A stretch of 64,000 bases of DNA, from NCBI GenBank assembly GCA_002238855.1, contig MPND01000016.1:19838-83837 (forward strand), read 5' to 3'. Below the pieces are notes generated by a model. The model saw only the letters and a list, made by a program, of their open reading frames with translations. It did not search any database and had not been told where the DNA came from. Below are positions 7,972 through 16,748 of the stretch, piece after piece. The first letter of the stretch is position 1. The number at the start of each line of letters is the position of its first letter. This stretch comes from SAR202 cluster bacterium bin90 (GTDB lineage: Bacteria; Chloroflexota; Dehalococcoidia; Lucifugimonadales; JADFKI01). The translations under genes and the position numbers were made by a program.

Positions 7972-9963
7972 ATGACTCAACCGAGTATTAGCAGTCAGGA
8001 CACCATCTTCCCGTTCAGCGCGATCGTCGGGCAGGAAAGGATGAAACTCGCGCTGATTCTGAACGCCATCAACCCGGCAATTGGCGGTGTGCTGATTCGC
8101 GGTGAGAAGGGCACGGCAAAATCGACAGCCGCGCGGTCGCTTGCGGCGCTCTTGCCTGAGATTGAGGTCGTTACCGGATGTCCGTATAGCTGCGAGCCCG
8201 ATTCCCCATTCGCGGGCTGCGACTTCTGCGCGGGCGAACAGCGGCGCACGGTTGAGCGGCAGGTACGACTGGTGGAGTTGCCTGTCAGCGCGACCGAGGA
8301 GGCAGTGGTGGGGACGCTGGACATCGAAGCCGCAATACGCGAGGGAAGCCGCCGCTTTGAGCCGGGCCTGCTGGCGTCGGCGCACCGGGGCATCCTGTAC
8401 ATCGACGAGGTCAACCTGTTAAACGACCATGTCGTGGATGTGCTACTGGACTCTGCGGCAATGGGCCGCAACTTCGTGGAGCGCGAAGGCATATCGTTCT
8501 CGCATCCGGCGCAGTTCCTTCTGATAGGCACGATGAACCCGGAGGAAGGCGACCTGCGCCCGCAGTTCATCGACCGCTTCGGACTTGCGGTGGAGATAGA
8601 CCATATTCGGGACGCAGAACGCCGTGCGGACGTGGTTCGCAGGCGCATCGCTTATGAGAGCGATCCTCGAAAGTTTCAATCAGGATGGATGGATACAGAA
8701 TCGCTGGAGAGGCAGCGCATCGCAGACGCCATGGAACTTCTGCCCTCGGTGACTGTGGAAGATGGCATCCTGACATTCATTGCGCGGCTATGCGCCGAGC
8801 ACGAGGTGGACGGTCTTCGTGCCGACATCGTCATCTACAAGGCAGCCCAGACGCTCGCTGCCTACGAAGGCAGGACGAGCGTCATACCCGACGATGTGCT
8901 GCGAGTGGCGGAGATGGCGCTCTTGCACCGCATGCGCCGGCAGCCGTTCGACGACCCCGACATGAACACCGAACGCCTGCAGGAGATGGCACAGGACATC
9001 CTGAACTCGACACCGCCGGAAACGACGCCGCCAGATATGGGCGACGTCACACCGCCTGAAGCGCCGCCGAACGAAGATCAGCAGCAGGACGGTGCGGACG
9101 AGGATGTGTTCGGCATCGGCGAATCGTTCCAGGTGAAGCCGCTCAACCTTGACGCGCTGGACAGGCGAGCACGGGCGAGCCATGGAAGGCGCACAGTCAG
9201 CCGCGTGCGTGACCATCGCGGTCGCTACGTGGGCGCAACATTGCCGGAAGGCAAGGTTACGGACCTCGCCGTGGATGCTACGGTACGCGCCGCATCGCCT
9301 TTCCAGGTGCGGCGTAGCGCATACACTGACGGCAACCTTGCTCTCAACGTGGAACCCTGGGACCTGCGACAGAAGGTGCGTGAGTCGCGCGTCGGCAATC
9401 TCGTCGTATTTCTCGTTGATTCAAGCGGCTCGATGGGTGCGCAGCAGCGCATGGTCGCTGCTAAGGGCGCTGTCATTTCGCTGCTGATGGACGCATACCA
9501 GCGGCGCGACCGCGTGGCGATGATAGCATTCCGAGGAACACAGTCCGAAGTTGTGCTGCCGCCAACCGGCAGCCCGAAACTGGCACAGCAGCGTCTCGAC
9601 AACCTGCCGACCGGTGGCAGGACGCCTCTGGCACAGGCGCTCGCGGACGCCCAGCGCCTCATCAAACTGCAGAAACTGCGCAGTCCGGACACGCCGCCAC
9701 TGCTGACTATTGTTTCCGACTGCCGTGCGAATGTGGGCATGTCCGGCAGCGGCGACCCTTATGACGATGCCTTGCGGATATGCGAGGAACTGAGACAGGA
9801 AAAGGTGCATTCCATAGTGCTCGACCCCGCGCCGCGCTCGAATCGGTTCGGGCTCGTGGAGCGCATTGCCGATGCCCTTGGCGGCGAGTACATCCCGCTC
9901 AATGAGCTGCGTGCGGAGGCCATTAGAGCGGCAGTGCGCAGGGCGCAGGATGCGGAAGTATGA
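7972..9963 (+). CDS. ChlI-ChlD fusion, ATPase partner of CobN (magnesium chelatase-like)
   Basis: This 663-residue protein fuses a ChlI-type AAA+ ATPase to a ChlD-type von Willebrand A domain. The Walker A GEKGTAKST lies at about residues 44-52, followed by a Cys-rich stretch (CPYSC, CDFC) near 68-85. Walker B with YIDEVNLL is near 142, and GTMNPEEGDLRPQFIDRFG marks sensor 1 and the arginine finger region. A Pro/acidic linker occupies about 345-380, and the VWA MIDAS motif DSSGSMG is at about 483-489. With no photosynthesis genes and cobN in the same operon, it most likely powers cobalt insertion in place of CobS/CobT. The fused form is known beside CobN in other bacteria and archaea. Confidence 0.9.
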   Translation: MTQPSISSQDTIFPFSAIVGQERMKLALILNAINPAIGGVLIRGEKGTAKSTAARSLAALLPEIEVVTGCPYSCEPDSPFAGCDFCAGEQRRTVERQVRLVELPVSATEEAVVGTLDIEAAIREGSRRFEPGLLASAHRGILYIDEVNLLNDHVVDVLLDSAAMGRNFVEREGISFSHPAQFLLIGTMNPEEGDLRPQFIDRFGLAVEIDHIRDAERRADVVRRRIAYESDPRKFQSGWMDTESLERQRIADAMELLPSVTVEDGILTFIARLCAEHEVDGLRADIVIYKAAQTLAAYEGRTSVIPDDVLRVAEMALLHRMRRQPFDDPDMNTERLQEMAQDILNSTPPETTPPDMGDVTPPEAPPNEDQQQDGADEDVFGIGESFQVKPLNLDALDRRARASHGRRTVSRVRDHRGRYVGATLPEGKVTDLAVDATVRAASPFQVRRSAYTDGNLALNVEPWDLRQKVRESRVGNLVVFLVDSSGSMGAQQRMVAAKGAVISLLMDAYQRRDRVAMIAFRGTQSEVVLPPTGSPKLAQQRLDNLPTGGRTPLAQALADAQRLIKLQKLRSPDTPPLLTIVSDCRANVGMSGSGDPYDDALRICEELRQEKVHSIVLDPAPRSNRFGLVERIADALGGEYIPLNELRAEAIRAAVRRAQDAEV

Positions 9964-10007
9964 TAGTATGGCTTCGCTCACAAGATGAGACAAAGCGGTA
10001 TTAAGCG

Positions 10008-10352
10008 TTGAGGCTGCCCAACTCTCAAAACGCAAGAGTTCAACGGGAAAAGATTACGGGCTACCTGTTATCAACGAGAAGCATTCGGGGACAGAGCAAA
10101 GCTGCATACTTCACGAGGTTTGGCTTCAGAATTGAACGCTGGCAGAATTTCGCAAGTGCATTGCTGGCTCACGGAACTACCTACAATGTTACAAGAGTGG
10201 TAGAAGAATCTCACGGCACTCGATACGTTGTGGAGGGAGAATTACCGACACCTGACGGTCGTAACCCCTATGTGCGAACGGTGTGGCAAATAGATCGACG
10301 AAGTGAGTATCCAAGGTTAATCACGGCATACCGAATATCGAGAAGGGAGTGA
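10008..10352 (+). CDS. DUF6883 domain protein
   Basis: This 114-residue cytoplasmic protein resembles DUF6883. Features supporting this are the LPNSQNA opening, the ITGYLLS and GQSKAAYFTRFGF segments, and the C-terminal VRTVWQID block ending near residue 104. The biochemical function is not known. It directly abuts the next gene (TGA then ATG), which encodes a DUF4926 protein, and the two families are often neighbours. The pair is AT-richer than the surrounding cobalamin genes, which suggests a mobile cassette, possibly toxin-antitoxin-like, that inserted between the chelatase and transporter genes. The start codon is not certain; it may be downstream. Confidence 0.65.
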   Translation: MRLPNSQNARVQREKITGYLLSTRSIRGQSKAAYFTRFGFRIERWQNFASALLAHGTTYNVTRVVEESHGTRYVVEGELPTPDGRNPYVRTVWQIDRRSEYPRLITAYRISRRE

Positions 10353-10601
10353 ATGACTATGTTCGAAGAACATGACGTTGTTGTACTTACGGACGATATT
10401 TCGGGTGATGAATGTGAATTGAAGACGGGGGATGTTGGCACCATAATCCACGTCCACCCGGGTGATGAAGCATTTGTCGTAGAGTTCACGAATGTAAGAG
10501 GGGATACCCTCGACATTGCCACGGTTATGGGGTTTCAGATGCGCCCAATATCCCGCGGTGACGTCGCACACGCTAGAACGGCTGAAGTTCCAACCGGATA
10601 A
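10353..10601 (+). CDS. DUF4926 domain protein
   Basis: This 82-residue protein fits DUF4926. It has an EEHDVVVLTDDI start and the L-K-T-G-D-V-G-T-I-I turn, followed by FVVEFTNVRGDTLDIATV. The family is predicted to be a small beta-barrel resembling SH3-like folds. The gene starts immediately after the stop of the DUF6883 gene, with GAGAAGGGAG as ribosome site, so the two are translated together. A second ATG two codons downstream (10359) is equally possible. Nothing links it to cobalamin apart from position. Confidence 0.7.
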   Translation: MTMFEEHDVVVLTDDISGDECELKTGDVGTIIHVHPGDEAFVVEFTNVRGDTLDIATVMGFQMRPISRGDVAHARTAEVPTG

Positions 10602-10677
10602 AGCAATTAGGTAAATCCTGAAGAGACAATTGAGTCAAGGCAACCAATCTGCAAACGATATTCAGGGAGGGTGAATT

Positions 10678-10890
10678 ATGACCACACTGGCGAGAGAAAG
10701 CGGAATCCTGTCGCGCAAAGCGATGGGGTTGGCTCCGTGGGTCGGTGGCGCAGCACTGCTGCTATACGCGATGGGCTATGTTGACGGCGGCGTTCACGCT
10801 GCTGCGTTCGTGGGCGACAAGGGCCTTGTGATGAACTATGTGCATGAGTTCTTCCACCATGCGCGCCACGTCGCGCTGATGTGCCACTAA
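10678..10890 (+). CDS. cbtB: cobalt transporter subunit CbtB
   Basis: This is a 70-residue CbtB-type subunit of a cobalt uptake system commonly controlled by cobalamin riboswitches. It has one transmembrane segment (about residues 20-38) and a C-terminal His cluster HEFFHHARH near residues 56-64 that probably binds cobalt. The ATG has a strong AGGGAGGGTG ribosome site. cbtA follows after about 90 nt. Its place in the operon fits supply of cobalt to CobN. Confidence 0.9.
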   Translation: MTTLARESGILSRKAMGLAPWVGGAALLLYAMGYVDGGVHAAAFVGDKGLVMNYVHEFFHHARHVALMCH

Positions 10891-10915
10891 GATAGTCTTC
10901 AGTAGTCAATTCACG

Positions 10916-10956
10916 GTTATCAGTCGCTTCCGGCTTATGCTTGATGCACTGATAAC
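10916..10956 (+). other. intercistronic hairpin between cbtB and cbtA
   Basis: A 9-bp perfect inverted repeat (10916-10924 with 10948-10956) encloses a 23-nt loop. There is no T run. It may adjust the stoichiometry of CbtB and CbtA by mRNA processing, or be a repeat remnant. Confidence 0.4.
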
Positions 10957-10980
10957 TGCATATTGACAAAGAGGCTTGCT

Positions 10981-11715
10981 ATGCAAAGGACGATTATTCG
11001 CGCCGTGCTGGTGGGAATTGTGGCAGGCCTGATTGTGGGTGTGTACCACAACATCTTCACCGTGCCAATCATTGAGCGCGCGATTGTTCTCGAAGAAGAG
11101 CGTGCCGCCGCCGCATTACCCGCAGGAGCGCAAGCCGAGGAAGAAGCGCCGCTCGTCTCTCTTGGCGCACAACGCGTCGGAATGGCGATCGGCATGGGCA
11201 TACTCGGAGCGGTGTTCGGGCTAGTGTTCGCAGGCACTTACGGACTGCTCCGCTGGGCGCTTCCCAACCTCAACACTGTTGCGATGGCGCTTGTAGCCGG
11301 CCTGCTCGGCTTCTGGGCGCTGTCATTCCTGGTCTCGGTGAAGTTTCCGTTCATGCCTCCGGGCGTCGGAAGCGAGAGTTCGCTGGTATTTCGACAGGGC
11401 TTCCAGCTACTCTTCTACATCATGTCGGCACTCGGCGTCGCCGGTGTTATACTGGCTCTCAACGAAATCAACAACAGCGTACAATCTCCGGCAGCGCGCC
11501 AGCGATTGTACGGGTTGGCAGTATTGGTATATGGTGCCTTCCTGCTGTTCATATTCTGGCTCGTTCCGGGCAACCCTGATTCGGTGCCCGTTCCCGCGGA
11601 CCTGTTCCTGCAATTCAATAATGTGTCACTAATTGGTCACCTATTGACTTGGGGCTTAATGGCAGCAGGTTTCGCTTATCTCTTGAAGAGAGACCAACTT
11701 GCCTCGCAAGGATGA
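10981..11715 (+). CDS. cbtA: cobalt transporter subunit CbtA
   Basis: This 244-residue polytopic membrane protein is the CbtA partner of CbtB. About five to six hydrophobic segments are visible: near residues 5-25, 65-90, 98-120, 135-155, 172-192 and 215-235. The N-terminal [13 protein letters not shown] segment is characteristic. It is expected to carry cobalt across the inner membrane. An in-frame TTG at 10963 is possible, but the ATG at 10981 has an AGAGG ribosome site at a good distance and is preferred. The stop at 11713-11715 lies 23 nt before the chosen cobO start. Confidence 0.88.
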   Translation: MQRTIIRAVLVGIVAGLIVGVYHNIFTVPIIERAIVLEEERAAAALPAGAQAEEEAPLVSLGAQRVGMAIGMGILGAVFGLVFAGTYGLLRWALPNLNTVAMALVAGLLGFWALSFLVSVKFPFMPPGVGSESSLVFRQGFQLLFYIMSALGVAGVILALNEINNSVQSPAARQRLYGLAVLVYGAFLLFIFWLVPGNPDSVPVPADLFLQFNNVSLIGHLLTWGLMAAGFAYLLKRDQLASQG

Positions 11716-11738
11716 CAGACCAACACTCGGAGGCGACT

Positions 11739-12332
11739 ATGACTACTGATTCCGCCGCCACGAACGAAACCGAGGCGACCAGGGAACACCAGCCCGTCAA
11801 GGGTCCACGCATTAAAAAGGGACTCGTTGTAGTCAACACCGGCAACGGCAAGGGCAAGACGACCGCGGCTCTGGGCGTCCTGTTCCGCGCGTGGGGCAGA
11901 GACATGCGTGTGCAGATGTTCCAGTTCCTGAAGCATACGGGATCGCGTTTCGGTGAGAGCCGCGCCGCCGATAAGCTGGGCATACCTATGAGCGCGATGG
12001 GTGACGGCTTCACATGGCGCACCAAGAATATGGAGACGACTCAGGACCTTGGCCGCGCTCAGTGGGAGAACTGCAAGGAAGCAATCCTCTCCGGCGAGCA
12101 CGATGTCATCATCCTTGACGAGTTCACTTACCCGCTGCATTATGGCTGGATTCCTGTTGAGGACGTCATCGAGACGCTGAAGCAGAAGCCACACATGCTG
12201 CATGTGATCATCACAGGCAGATACGCGCCGGATGAGCTTATCGAGTTCGCGGATCTCGTCACCGAAATGCGCGAGATAAAGCATCCATACAGGGAGCAGG
12301 GCATCAAGGCGCAGCCGGGGTTAGAGTTCTAA
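11739..12332 (+). CDS. cobO: cob(I)yrinic acid a,c-diamide adenosyltransferase
   Basis: This CobO/BtuR-type ATP:corrinoid adenosyltransferase transfers the adenosyl group of ATP to Co(I) corrinoids. The 197-residue protein has a P-loop in [14 protein letters not shown] starting near residue 33. It also has [14 protein letters not shown] and [15 protein letters not shown], all typical of the family. The ATG at 11739 is chosen because GGAGG lies 5 nt upstream. An earlier ATG at 11712, overlapping the cbtA stop as ATGA, would add nine residues. It acts between cobalt insertion and CobQ amidation, and both are encoded in this operon. Confidence 0.95.
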   Translation: MTTDSAATNETEATREHQPVKGPRIKKGLVVVNTGNGKGKTTAALGVLFRAWGRDMRVQMFQFLKHTGSRFGESRAADKLGIPMSAMGDGFTWRTKNMETTQDLGRAQWENCKEAILSGEHDVIILDEFTYPLHYGWIPVEDVIETLKQKPHMLHVIITGRYAPDELIEFADLVTEMREIKHPYREQGIKAQPGLEF

Positions 12333-12384
12333 TCGGTCAGTTGTAAGGTACGGGCTTTCATCAGTAGTAAGCGCAGGTTGAGCA

Positions 12385-12663
12385 ATGGTAGAACGGTACG
12401 AGTACTACGACGAGGACTTTGACAACGCCCTGGTGCGCATGCTTGACGAGGCACGCGAGAGTGGCGCTGACAGCAGGCGCATTACCGCTAAGGAGCTGCA
12501 TTCGAGCGTGGTTACTTCGCGCAAGATGTACATGCGCATGGCTTGCGATGCAATGTGGAAGCTGTGGAGGAAGCAGGGCGCATACGAGAGCCGTGTTGTG
12601 TTCACCCCTGCGAGCAATCTCGGTTCCAAGCTGGAGATTGATTACGAGACTGACAACGACTGA
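12385..12663 (+). CDS. small conserved-looking hypothetical protein in the cobalamin operon
   Basis: This 92-residue soluble protein was not recognised. It has an acidic, Tyr-rich start (MVERYEYYDEDFDNAL), a basic helical middle (about residues 25-65, with ITAKELHSSVV and RMACDAMWKLWRKQG), and an acidic tail. The middle could be a small helix-turn-helix-like unit, but no metal ligand set or catalytic motif is evident. It lies 52 nt after cobO and 25 nt before the chosen cobT start, with base composition like its neighbours. That placement and the plausible coding pattern support a real gene, and a role linked to cobalamin is only an inference. Confidence 0.6.
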   Translation: MVERYEYYDEDFDNALVRMLDEARESGADSRRITAKELHSSVVTSRKMYMRMACDAMWKLWRKQGAYESRVVFTPASNLGSKLEIDYETDND

Positions 12664-12688
12664 TGGGCTCACGACGGGGACGAATACG

Positions 12689-13777
12689 ATGGCGCTGACA
12701 CTTGCGGAAGTAATAGCCTCCATTCAGCCTGCCGACGCCGGCGCAATGCGACGCGCCCTGAGCCGTCAGCGCAACCTGACCAAGCCGCCGGGCAGCCTTG
12801 GACGCCTTGAAGATGTATCCGTGCAGCTTGCAGGCATATTCGGCACCGAACGGCCCACTATAGGCGGCAAGGCCGTCATAGTCGCTGCGGCCGATCATGG
12901 CGTCGTGGCACAGGGCGTAACCGGCTACCCGCAGGAAGTTACGGCGCAGATGGTGCTGAATTTCCTGTCAGGTGGTGCCGCGGTCAGCGTGATGGCAGGA
13001 CGCGTGGGCGCGCGACAGATCATCGTTGACGCCGGTGTCGCCGCAGACCTACCCGAGCATCCCGGCCTGCGCTCGGTCCGCATCGGCAGAGGGACAGCGG
13101 ACATTAGCGTAGGTCCAGCGATGTCGCGCGAACAGGCGGAACAAAGCGTCCTCGCAGGCGTAGAGATTGCAATCGAAGCAGCCGAATCTGGAGCTGACCT
13201 CATTGCGGCAGGCGAGATGGGCATCGGCAACACTACTGCGTCAAGCGCCATCACGGCCGCATTCACGGGTGCATCTCCTGAGGAAACTACGGGTGCAGGC
13301 ACGGGCCGAAACGCCGAAGAACTGGCGCACAAGGCAGCAGTCGTGCGGCGCGCGCTTGAAGTCAACTCGCCAGACGCCTCGGATGGTATGGATGTGCTGT
13401 CGAAGGTGGGCGGATACGAGATTGGCGTTCTTGCGGGTGTGGCGCTTGGCGCTGCCAGCATGCGGCGCGCCCTCATCGTGGACGGCTTCATATCGGGCGC
13501 TGCGATGCTGATCGCACAGGCGCTCTGTCCCACAGTGCGCGATTACCTGATCGCCTCGCACCGCTCTGCCGAAAAGGGACACAGCATCGTCCTGTCGCAC
13601 CTGAAGCTGCTTCCGTTGCTTGAACTCGATATGCGGCTTGGCGAGGGAAGCGGCGCGGTGCTCGCGATGCCTGTCATCGAAGCGGCGGCGGCATGCCTGA
13701 GCGATATGGCGACCTTCGGCGAGGCGGGCGTATCCGACAGGGACGGCAACGAGGTTGAAGCGCCAATAGGTCCCTGA
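12689..13777 (+). CDS. cobT: nicotinate-nucleotide--dimethylbenzimidazole phosphoribosyltransferase
   Basis: CobT makes alpha-ribazole 5'-phosphate from nicotinate mononucleotide and a lower-ligand base. The protein has 362 residues, the normal length. It shows KPPGSLGRLEDVSVQLA, AAADHGVVAQGVTGYPQEVT and GEMGIGNTT, and the C-terminal GEGSGA near residues 317-322 that holds the catalytic Glu. A much longer open frame exists upstream, but the ATG at 12689 matches the family start and has a GGGGA ribosome site. The stop overlaps the cobS start by one base (TGATG), so CobT and CobS are translationally coupled. Confidence 0.95.
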   Translation: MALTLAEVIASIQPADAGAMRRALSRQRNLTKPPGSLGRLEDVSVQLAGIFGTERPTIGGKAVIVAAADHGVVAQGVTGYPQEVTAQMVLNFLSGGAAVSVMAGRVGARQIIVDAGVAADLPEHPGLRSVRIGRGTADISVGPAMSREQAEQSVLAGVEIAIEAAESGADLIAAGEMGIGNTTASSAITAAFTGASPEETTGAGTGRNAEELAHKAAVVRRALEVNSPDASDGMDVLSKVGGYEIGVLAGVALGAASMRRALIVDGFISGAAMLIAQALCPTVRDYLIASHRSAEKGHSIVLSHLKLLPLLELDMRLGEGSGAVLAMPVIEAAAACLSDMATFGEAGVSDRDGNEVEAPIGP

Positions 13778-14640
13778 TGAACGGGTTGCGATCTGCCATC
13801 GGCTTCCTGACAATCCTGCCGCTTGCGCCATCCCGTGCCAACGGCTCTATGGCATCGGCAAGGGGCTGGTTTCCTTTCGTCGGATTGCTGCTGGGATTGA
13901 TCCTTGCCTGCGCTGAAATCCTTACTGTATTCCTGTTTGCGACTGATTCAGGCTATGCGCCGATTGGTGTAGTCACTTACTCTGATCGTCCTACCCCTTC
14001 TGCGCTACTCTGGTCGATCATACTGGTCGTATTGCTGGTAGCAATTACGCGCGCACTGCACCTAGACGGGTTCATTGACAGCTGCGACGCATTGCTCGGT
14101 GGCTTCACCCGTGAAAGGCGGCTTGCGATACTGCGGGACCCGCATGTTGGGGCGTTCGCGGTAACTGGTGTGGTGTGCCTCTTACTGGTCAAGGTGGTGG
14201 CAGTGGCAGGGCTTTCCAATTATGCTATTGGAAGGGTAGCCGTGCTGCTGCTGTTTCCGTGTCTGTCCCGTTGGGCGATGCTACTCACGATGGAACTCTT
14301 TCCCTATGTGAGAAGCGATGGGCTTGGCACCGCATTCTTCAATGCTGGCAGTCGAGGATTCAGATGGCAGCTCATCCTCGGATTTGTCTTCACGCTGGTC
14401 GCAAGTGTTGCGCTGGCAGGTGCAGTGGGGCTGATACTGTTCGCGGCGGCCTGCGCGGTGGCCTGGGGCATCGGCGCGTGGGCGACGCGGCTGCTCGGAG
14501 GCGTTACCGGTGACATTTACGGCGCGGTCAATGAGGTAACGGAAGTAGCTGTTTTGTTGCTGGCGGTGATGCTTACTGTGTCGTCGCCCTTCGCCATTTA
14601 CTCACCGCTGCTTGAAATGCTATGGTCGAGCCTGCGATGA
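13777..14640 (+). CDS. cobS: adenosylcobinamide-GDP ribazoletransferase (cobalamin synthase)
   Basis: CobS is the integral membrane enzyme that joins adenosylcobinamide-GDP and alpha-ribazole to give cobalamin. The 287-residue protein has about six hydrophobic helices. The conserved acidic motif LHLDGFIDSCDALLGG lies near residues 92-108, close to where the family has its D-G-x-x-D-x-x-D metal site. RDPHVGAFAV follows. The gene overlaps cobT by one base and cbiB by four bases. It catalyses the last joining step; the CobC-type phosphatase encoded at 16741 would act on ribazole phosphate or cobalamin phosphate. Confidence 0.95.
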   Translation: MNGLRSAIGFLTILPLAPSRANGSMASARGWFPFVGLLLGLILACAEILTVFLFATDSGYAPIGVVTYSDRPTPSALLWSIILVVLLVAITRALHLDGFIDSCDALLGGFTRERRLAILRDPHVGAFAVTGVVCLLLVKVVAVAGLSNYAIGRVAVLLLFPCLSRWAMLLTMELFPYVRSDGLGTAFFNAGSRGFRWQLILGFVFTLVASVALAGAVGLILFAAACAVAWGIGAWATRLLGGVTGDIYGAVNEVTEVAVLLLAVMLTVSSPFAIYSPLLEMLWSSLR

Positions 14641-15602
14641 CCTGGTGGCTCCCTTGGCATCCCGAATGGTACATCAACGTGGGTGTGCTGCTCATTGCCT
14701 TTGTCCTGGACCTCCTGCTGCCGGAGCCGCCGAATGCGGTTCATCCAGTAGTTCTTATGGGCAAACTGATTTCCGTCTCTGAGCGTTTTGCGACGGGAAT
14801 GAGCAATACCTTAGCGTTTCTGCTCGGCGTGGTTTTGGCGGTTGCGGTGCCCTTGCTGTTCGCCGCCATCGTTTGGCTGGCTGCAATCGTCCTCTACGCA
14901 CTGGGGGACATTCCGTTTCTGATAGGCGCGGCAGCCCTGCTGAAGACGACCTTCGCCGTGCGCGGATTGGCGGCAGCAGCACGCGAGACGCAGCGAAGCA
15001 TTGAGGGCGCCGACATTTATATGGCGCGACACAACCTGCGTGGCCTAGTCAGCCGAGATGCGACGGAACTATCTGAGCCGCTCGTTGCCGCCGCCGCGAT
15101 TGAGTCAGTTGCGGAAAACACGACCGACAGCTTCATCGCCCCATGGCTCGCGTTCGGCTTGCTTGGCTTGCCCGGAGCATTCGCCTACCGCGCCGTCAAT
15201 ACGCTGGACAGCATGATAGGCTATCGTGGCAGGTACGAGTATCTGGGCAAGGCGTCGGCACGCTTGGACGATCTGCTTAACTTGATTCCGGCACGCATAT
15301 CGGCCGGGCTGCTCCTGTTAGCAGGCACAGTGTCGGGATGTCGGGTAGGGCAGGGCTGGCGTACCGCTCTGCGCGAGCATCGCCTCACCGCAAGTCCAAA
15401 CGCCGGCTGGACCATCGCGGCTGCTGCCGGACTGCTCGGCGTCGCGCTGGAGAAGCCGGGACATTACCGCATCGGCGGGGAGTATGGTGAACCTGCGGCG
15501 GTGGACATCGGCAGGGCGGTGCGGCTGATGTATGTGGTGGCGGCACTGGGCGTCGTATTGACGGTGGGGGCGATTGCGGTGTTGGGTATGTGGGCATCCT
15601 GA
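14637..15602 (+). CDS. cbiB: adenosylcobinamide-phosphate synthase
   Basis: CbiB/CobD joins the aminopropanol phosphate bridge to adenosylcobyric acid. The protein has 321 residues and several membrane segments. It shows the family pieces LDLLLPEPPNAVHPVVLMGK, LVSRDATELSEPLVAAAAIESVAENTTDS and NTLDSMIGYRGRYEYLGKASARLDDL. The ATG at 14637 overlaps the cobS stop as ATGA; an upstream in-frame ATG at 14622 would add five residues. Its amine substrate would come from the threonine kinase encoded at 20149 and the CobD decarboxylase encoded at 15678. Confidence 0.95.
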   Translation: MTWWLPWHPEWYINVGVLLIAFVLDLLLPEPPNAVHPVVLMGKLISVSERFATGMSNTLAFLLGVVLAVAVPLLFAAIVWLAAIVLYALGDIPFLIGAAALLKTTFAVRGLAAAARETQRSIEGADIYMARHNLRGLVSRDATELSEPLVAAAAIESVAENTTDSFIAPWLAFGLLGLPGAFAYRAVNTLDSMIGYRGRYEYLGKASARLDDLLNLIPARISAGLLLLAGTVSGCRVGQGWRTALREHRLTASPNAGWTIAAAAGLLGVALEKPGHYRIGGEYGEPAAVDIGRAVRLMYVVAALGVVLTVGAIAVLGMWAS

Positions 15603-15677
15603 AATAAATGCACTAACATAGAATTGCTGAGAGAACTCAGAGGAATCTATCTGCTCATAGAGAACTAAAGGATTGTT

Positions 15678-16748
15678 GTGGCACGTCCCGTACATGGCGG
15701 CACAAACATCGCCGAACTGCGCTCCTTGGGACTGCGCCCTGAGGATGTGCTTGACTTCAGCGCGAGCATCAATCCGCTGGGCGCACCGCACGGCGTCAAT
15801 CAAGCGATGAACTGCGTCGATCTGACGGCTTATCCGGATACCGAATGCACCGCGCTTCGCGATGCTCTGGCAGAGCAGATCGGAGTTTCGACAGACAAGA
15901 TTCTGGTTGGGAACGGGTCCACCGAACTTATACATCTCACGGCTCGCGCATTTCTTGGCAGCGGCGATAGGGCCGTCATATTTGCGCCGACTTTCGGAGA
16001 GTTCAAGGCCGCCTGCGATATGCAGGCCGCGCAGGTTGTCAGCATAGTCGCGGCCGAAGATGACGGTTTCAGGTGGAACATCGCAGACGCTACAAAGCTT
16101 ATTGCAGAGCAGTCACCATCGCTGGTGTTCCTGTGCAACCCAAACAACCCCACGGGGCATTATCTGACCGAAGAAGATGTCCGGCAGATAGCGCGCGCCC
16201 TACCCAAGGACTCACTGTTGCTGCTAGATGAGGCGTACCTGCCATTCGTCGATGCGCCGTGGAACTCGCTGCCCTTGCTTGACTTGGGCAATGTCGCACT
16301 AATGCGTTCGATGACGAAGGACTACGCATTGACCGCGCTGCGGCTTGGCTATATGCTTGCGCCGCCCGGTGTGGTGGAACGCATAAGGGCGCAGCAGCAT
16401 AGCTGGAGCGTGAACTCGCCCGCGCAATCTGCGGGAATCGCGGCGCTCGCCGATCCTGAACATGTGGAGGACGGGCGCAAGGCTGTGGAGGCTGCAAAGC
16501 GTTATCTCATCGGCGAGTTGGATGCACTGGGCATTCGAGATACGCCCTCGGCTGCCAACTTCGTGCTGGTCAAGGTGGGCGACGCGAGGGCGTTGCGGCA
16601 AACGCTCTTGAAGCGGCATCACATTGGTGTGCGGGACTGCGCCTCGTTCGGGCTGCCCAAGCACATCAGGATTGGCATCAGAACAATAGACGATTGCAGG
16701 CGGCTTGTCGCCGCATTGCGCGAGATACTGGAGCATGGAAATGAATAG
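15678..16748 (+). CDS. cobD: threonine-phosphate decarboxylase (CobD-type aminotransferase fold)
   Basis: This PLP enzyme of the class I/II aminotransferase fold should decarboxylate L-threonine O-3-phosphate to (R)-1-aminopropan-2-yl phosphate, the cobalamin linker. The 356-residue protein starts with HGGTNIAE and DFSASINPLG, typical of CobD/CobC. It carries FLCNPNNPTG, and the PLP lysine is K214 in MTKDYALTALRLGY. The GTG start at 15678 has AAAGGA 5 nt upstream. Histidinol-phosphate aminotransferase is the main alternative, but the cobalamin neighbours and the HGGN-type start favour CobD. Confidence 0.92.
   Translation: MARPVHGGTNIAELRSLGLRPEDVLDFSASINPLGAPHGVNQAMNCVDLTAYPDTECTALRDALAEQIGVSTDKILVGNGSTELIHLTARAFLGSGDRAVIFAPTFGEFKAACDMQAAQVVSIVAAEDDGFRWNIADATKLIAEQSPSLVFLCNPNNPTGHYLTEEDVRQIARALPKDSLLLLDEAYLPFVDAPWNSLPLLDLGNVALMRSMTKDYALTALRLGYMLAPPGVVERIRAQQHSWSVNSPAQSAGIAALADPEHVEDGRKAVEAAKRYLIGELDALGIRDTPSAANFVLVKVGDARALRQTLLKRHHIGVRDCASFGLPKHIRIGIRTIDDCRRLVAALREILEHGNE

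Noticed and set aside
12419..12688. N-terminal extension of cobT by 90 codons
   Set aside because: It overlaps the small gene at 12385 in another frame, is Cys/Arg-rich, and is not part of the CobT family.
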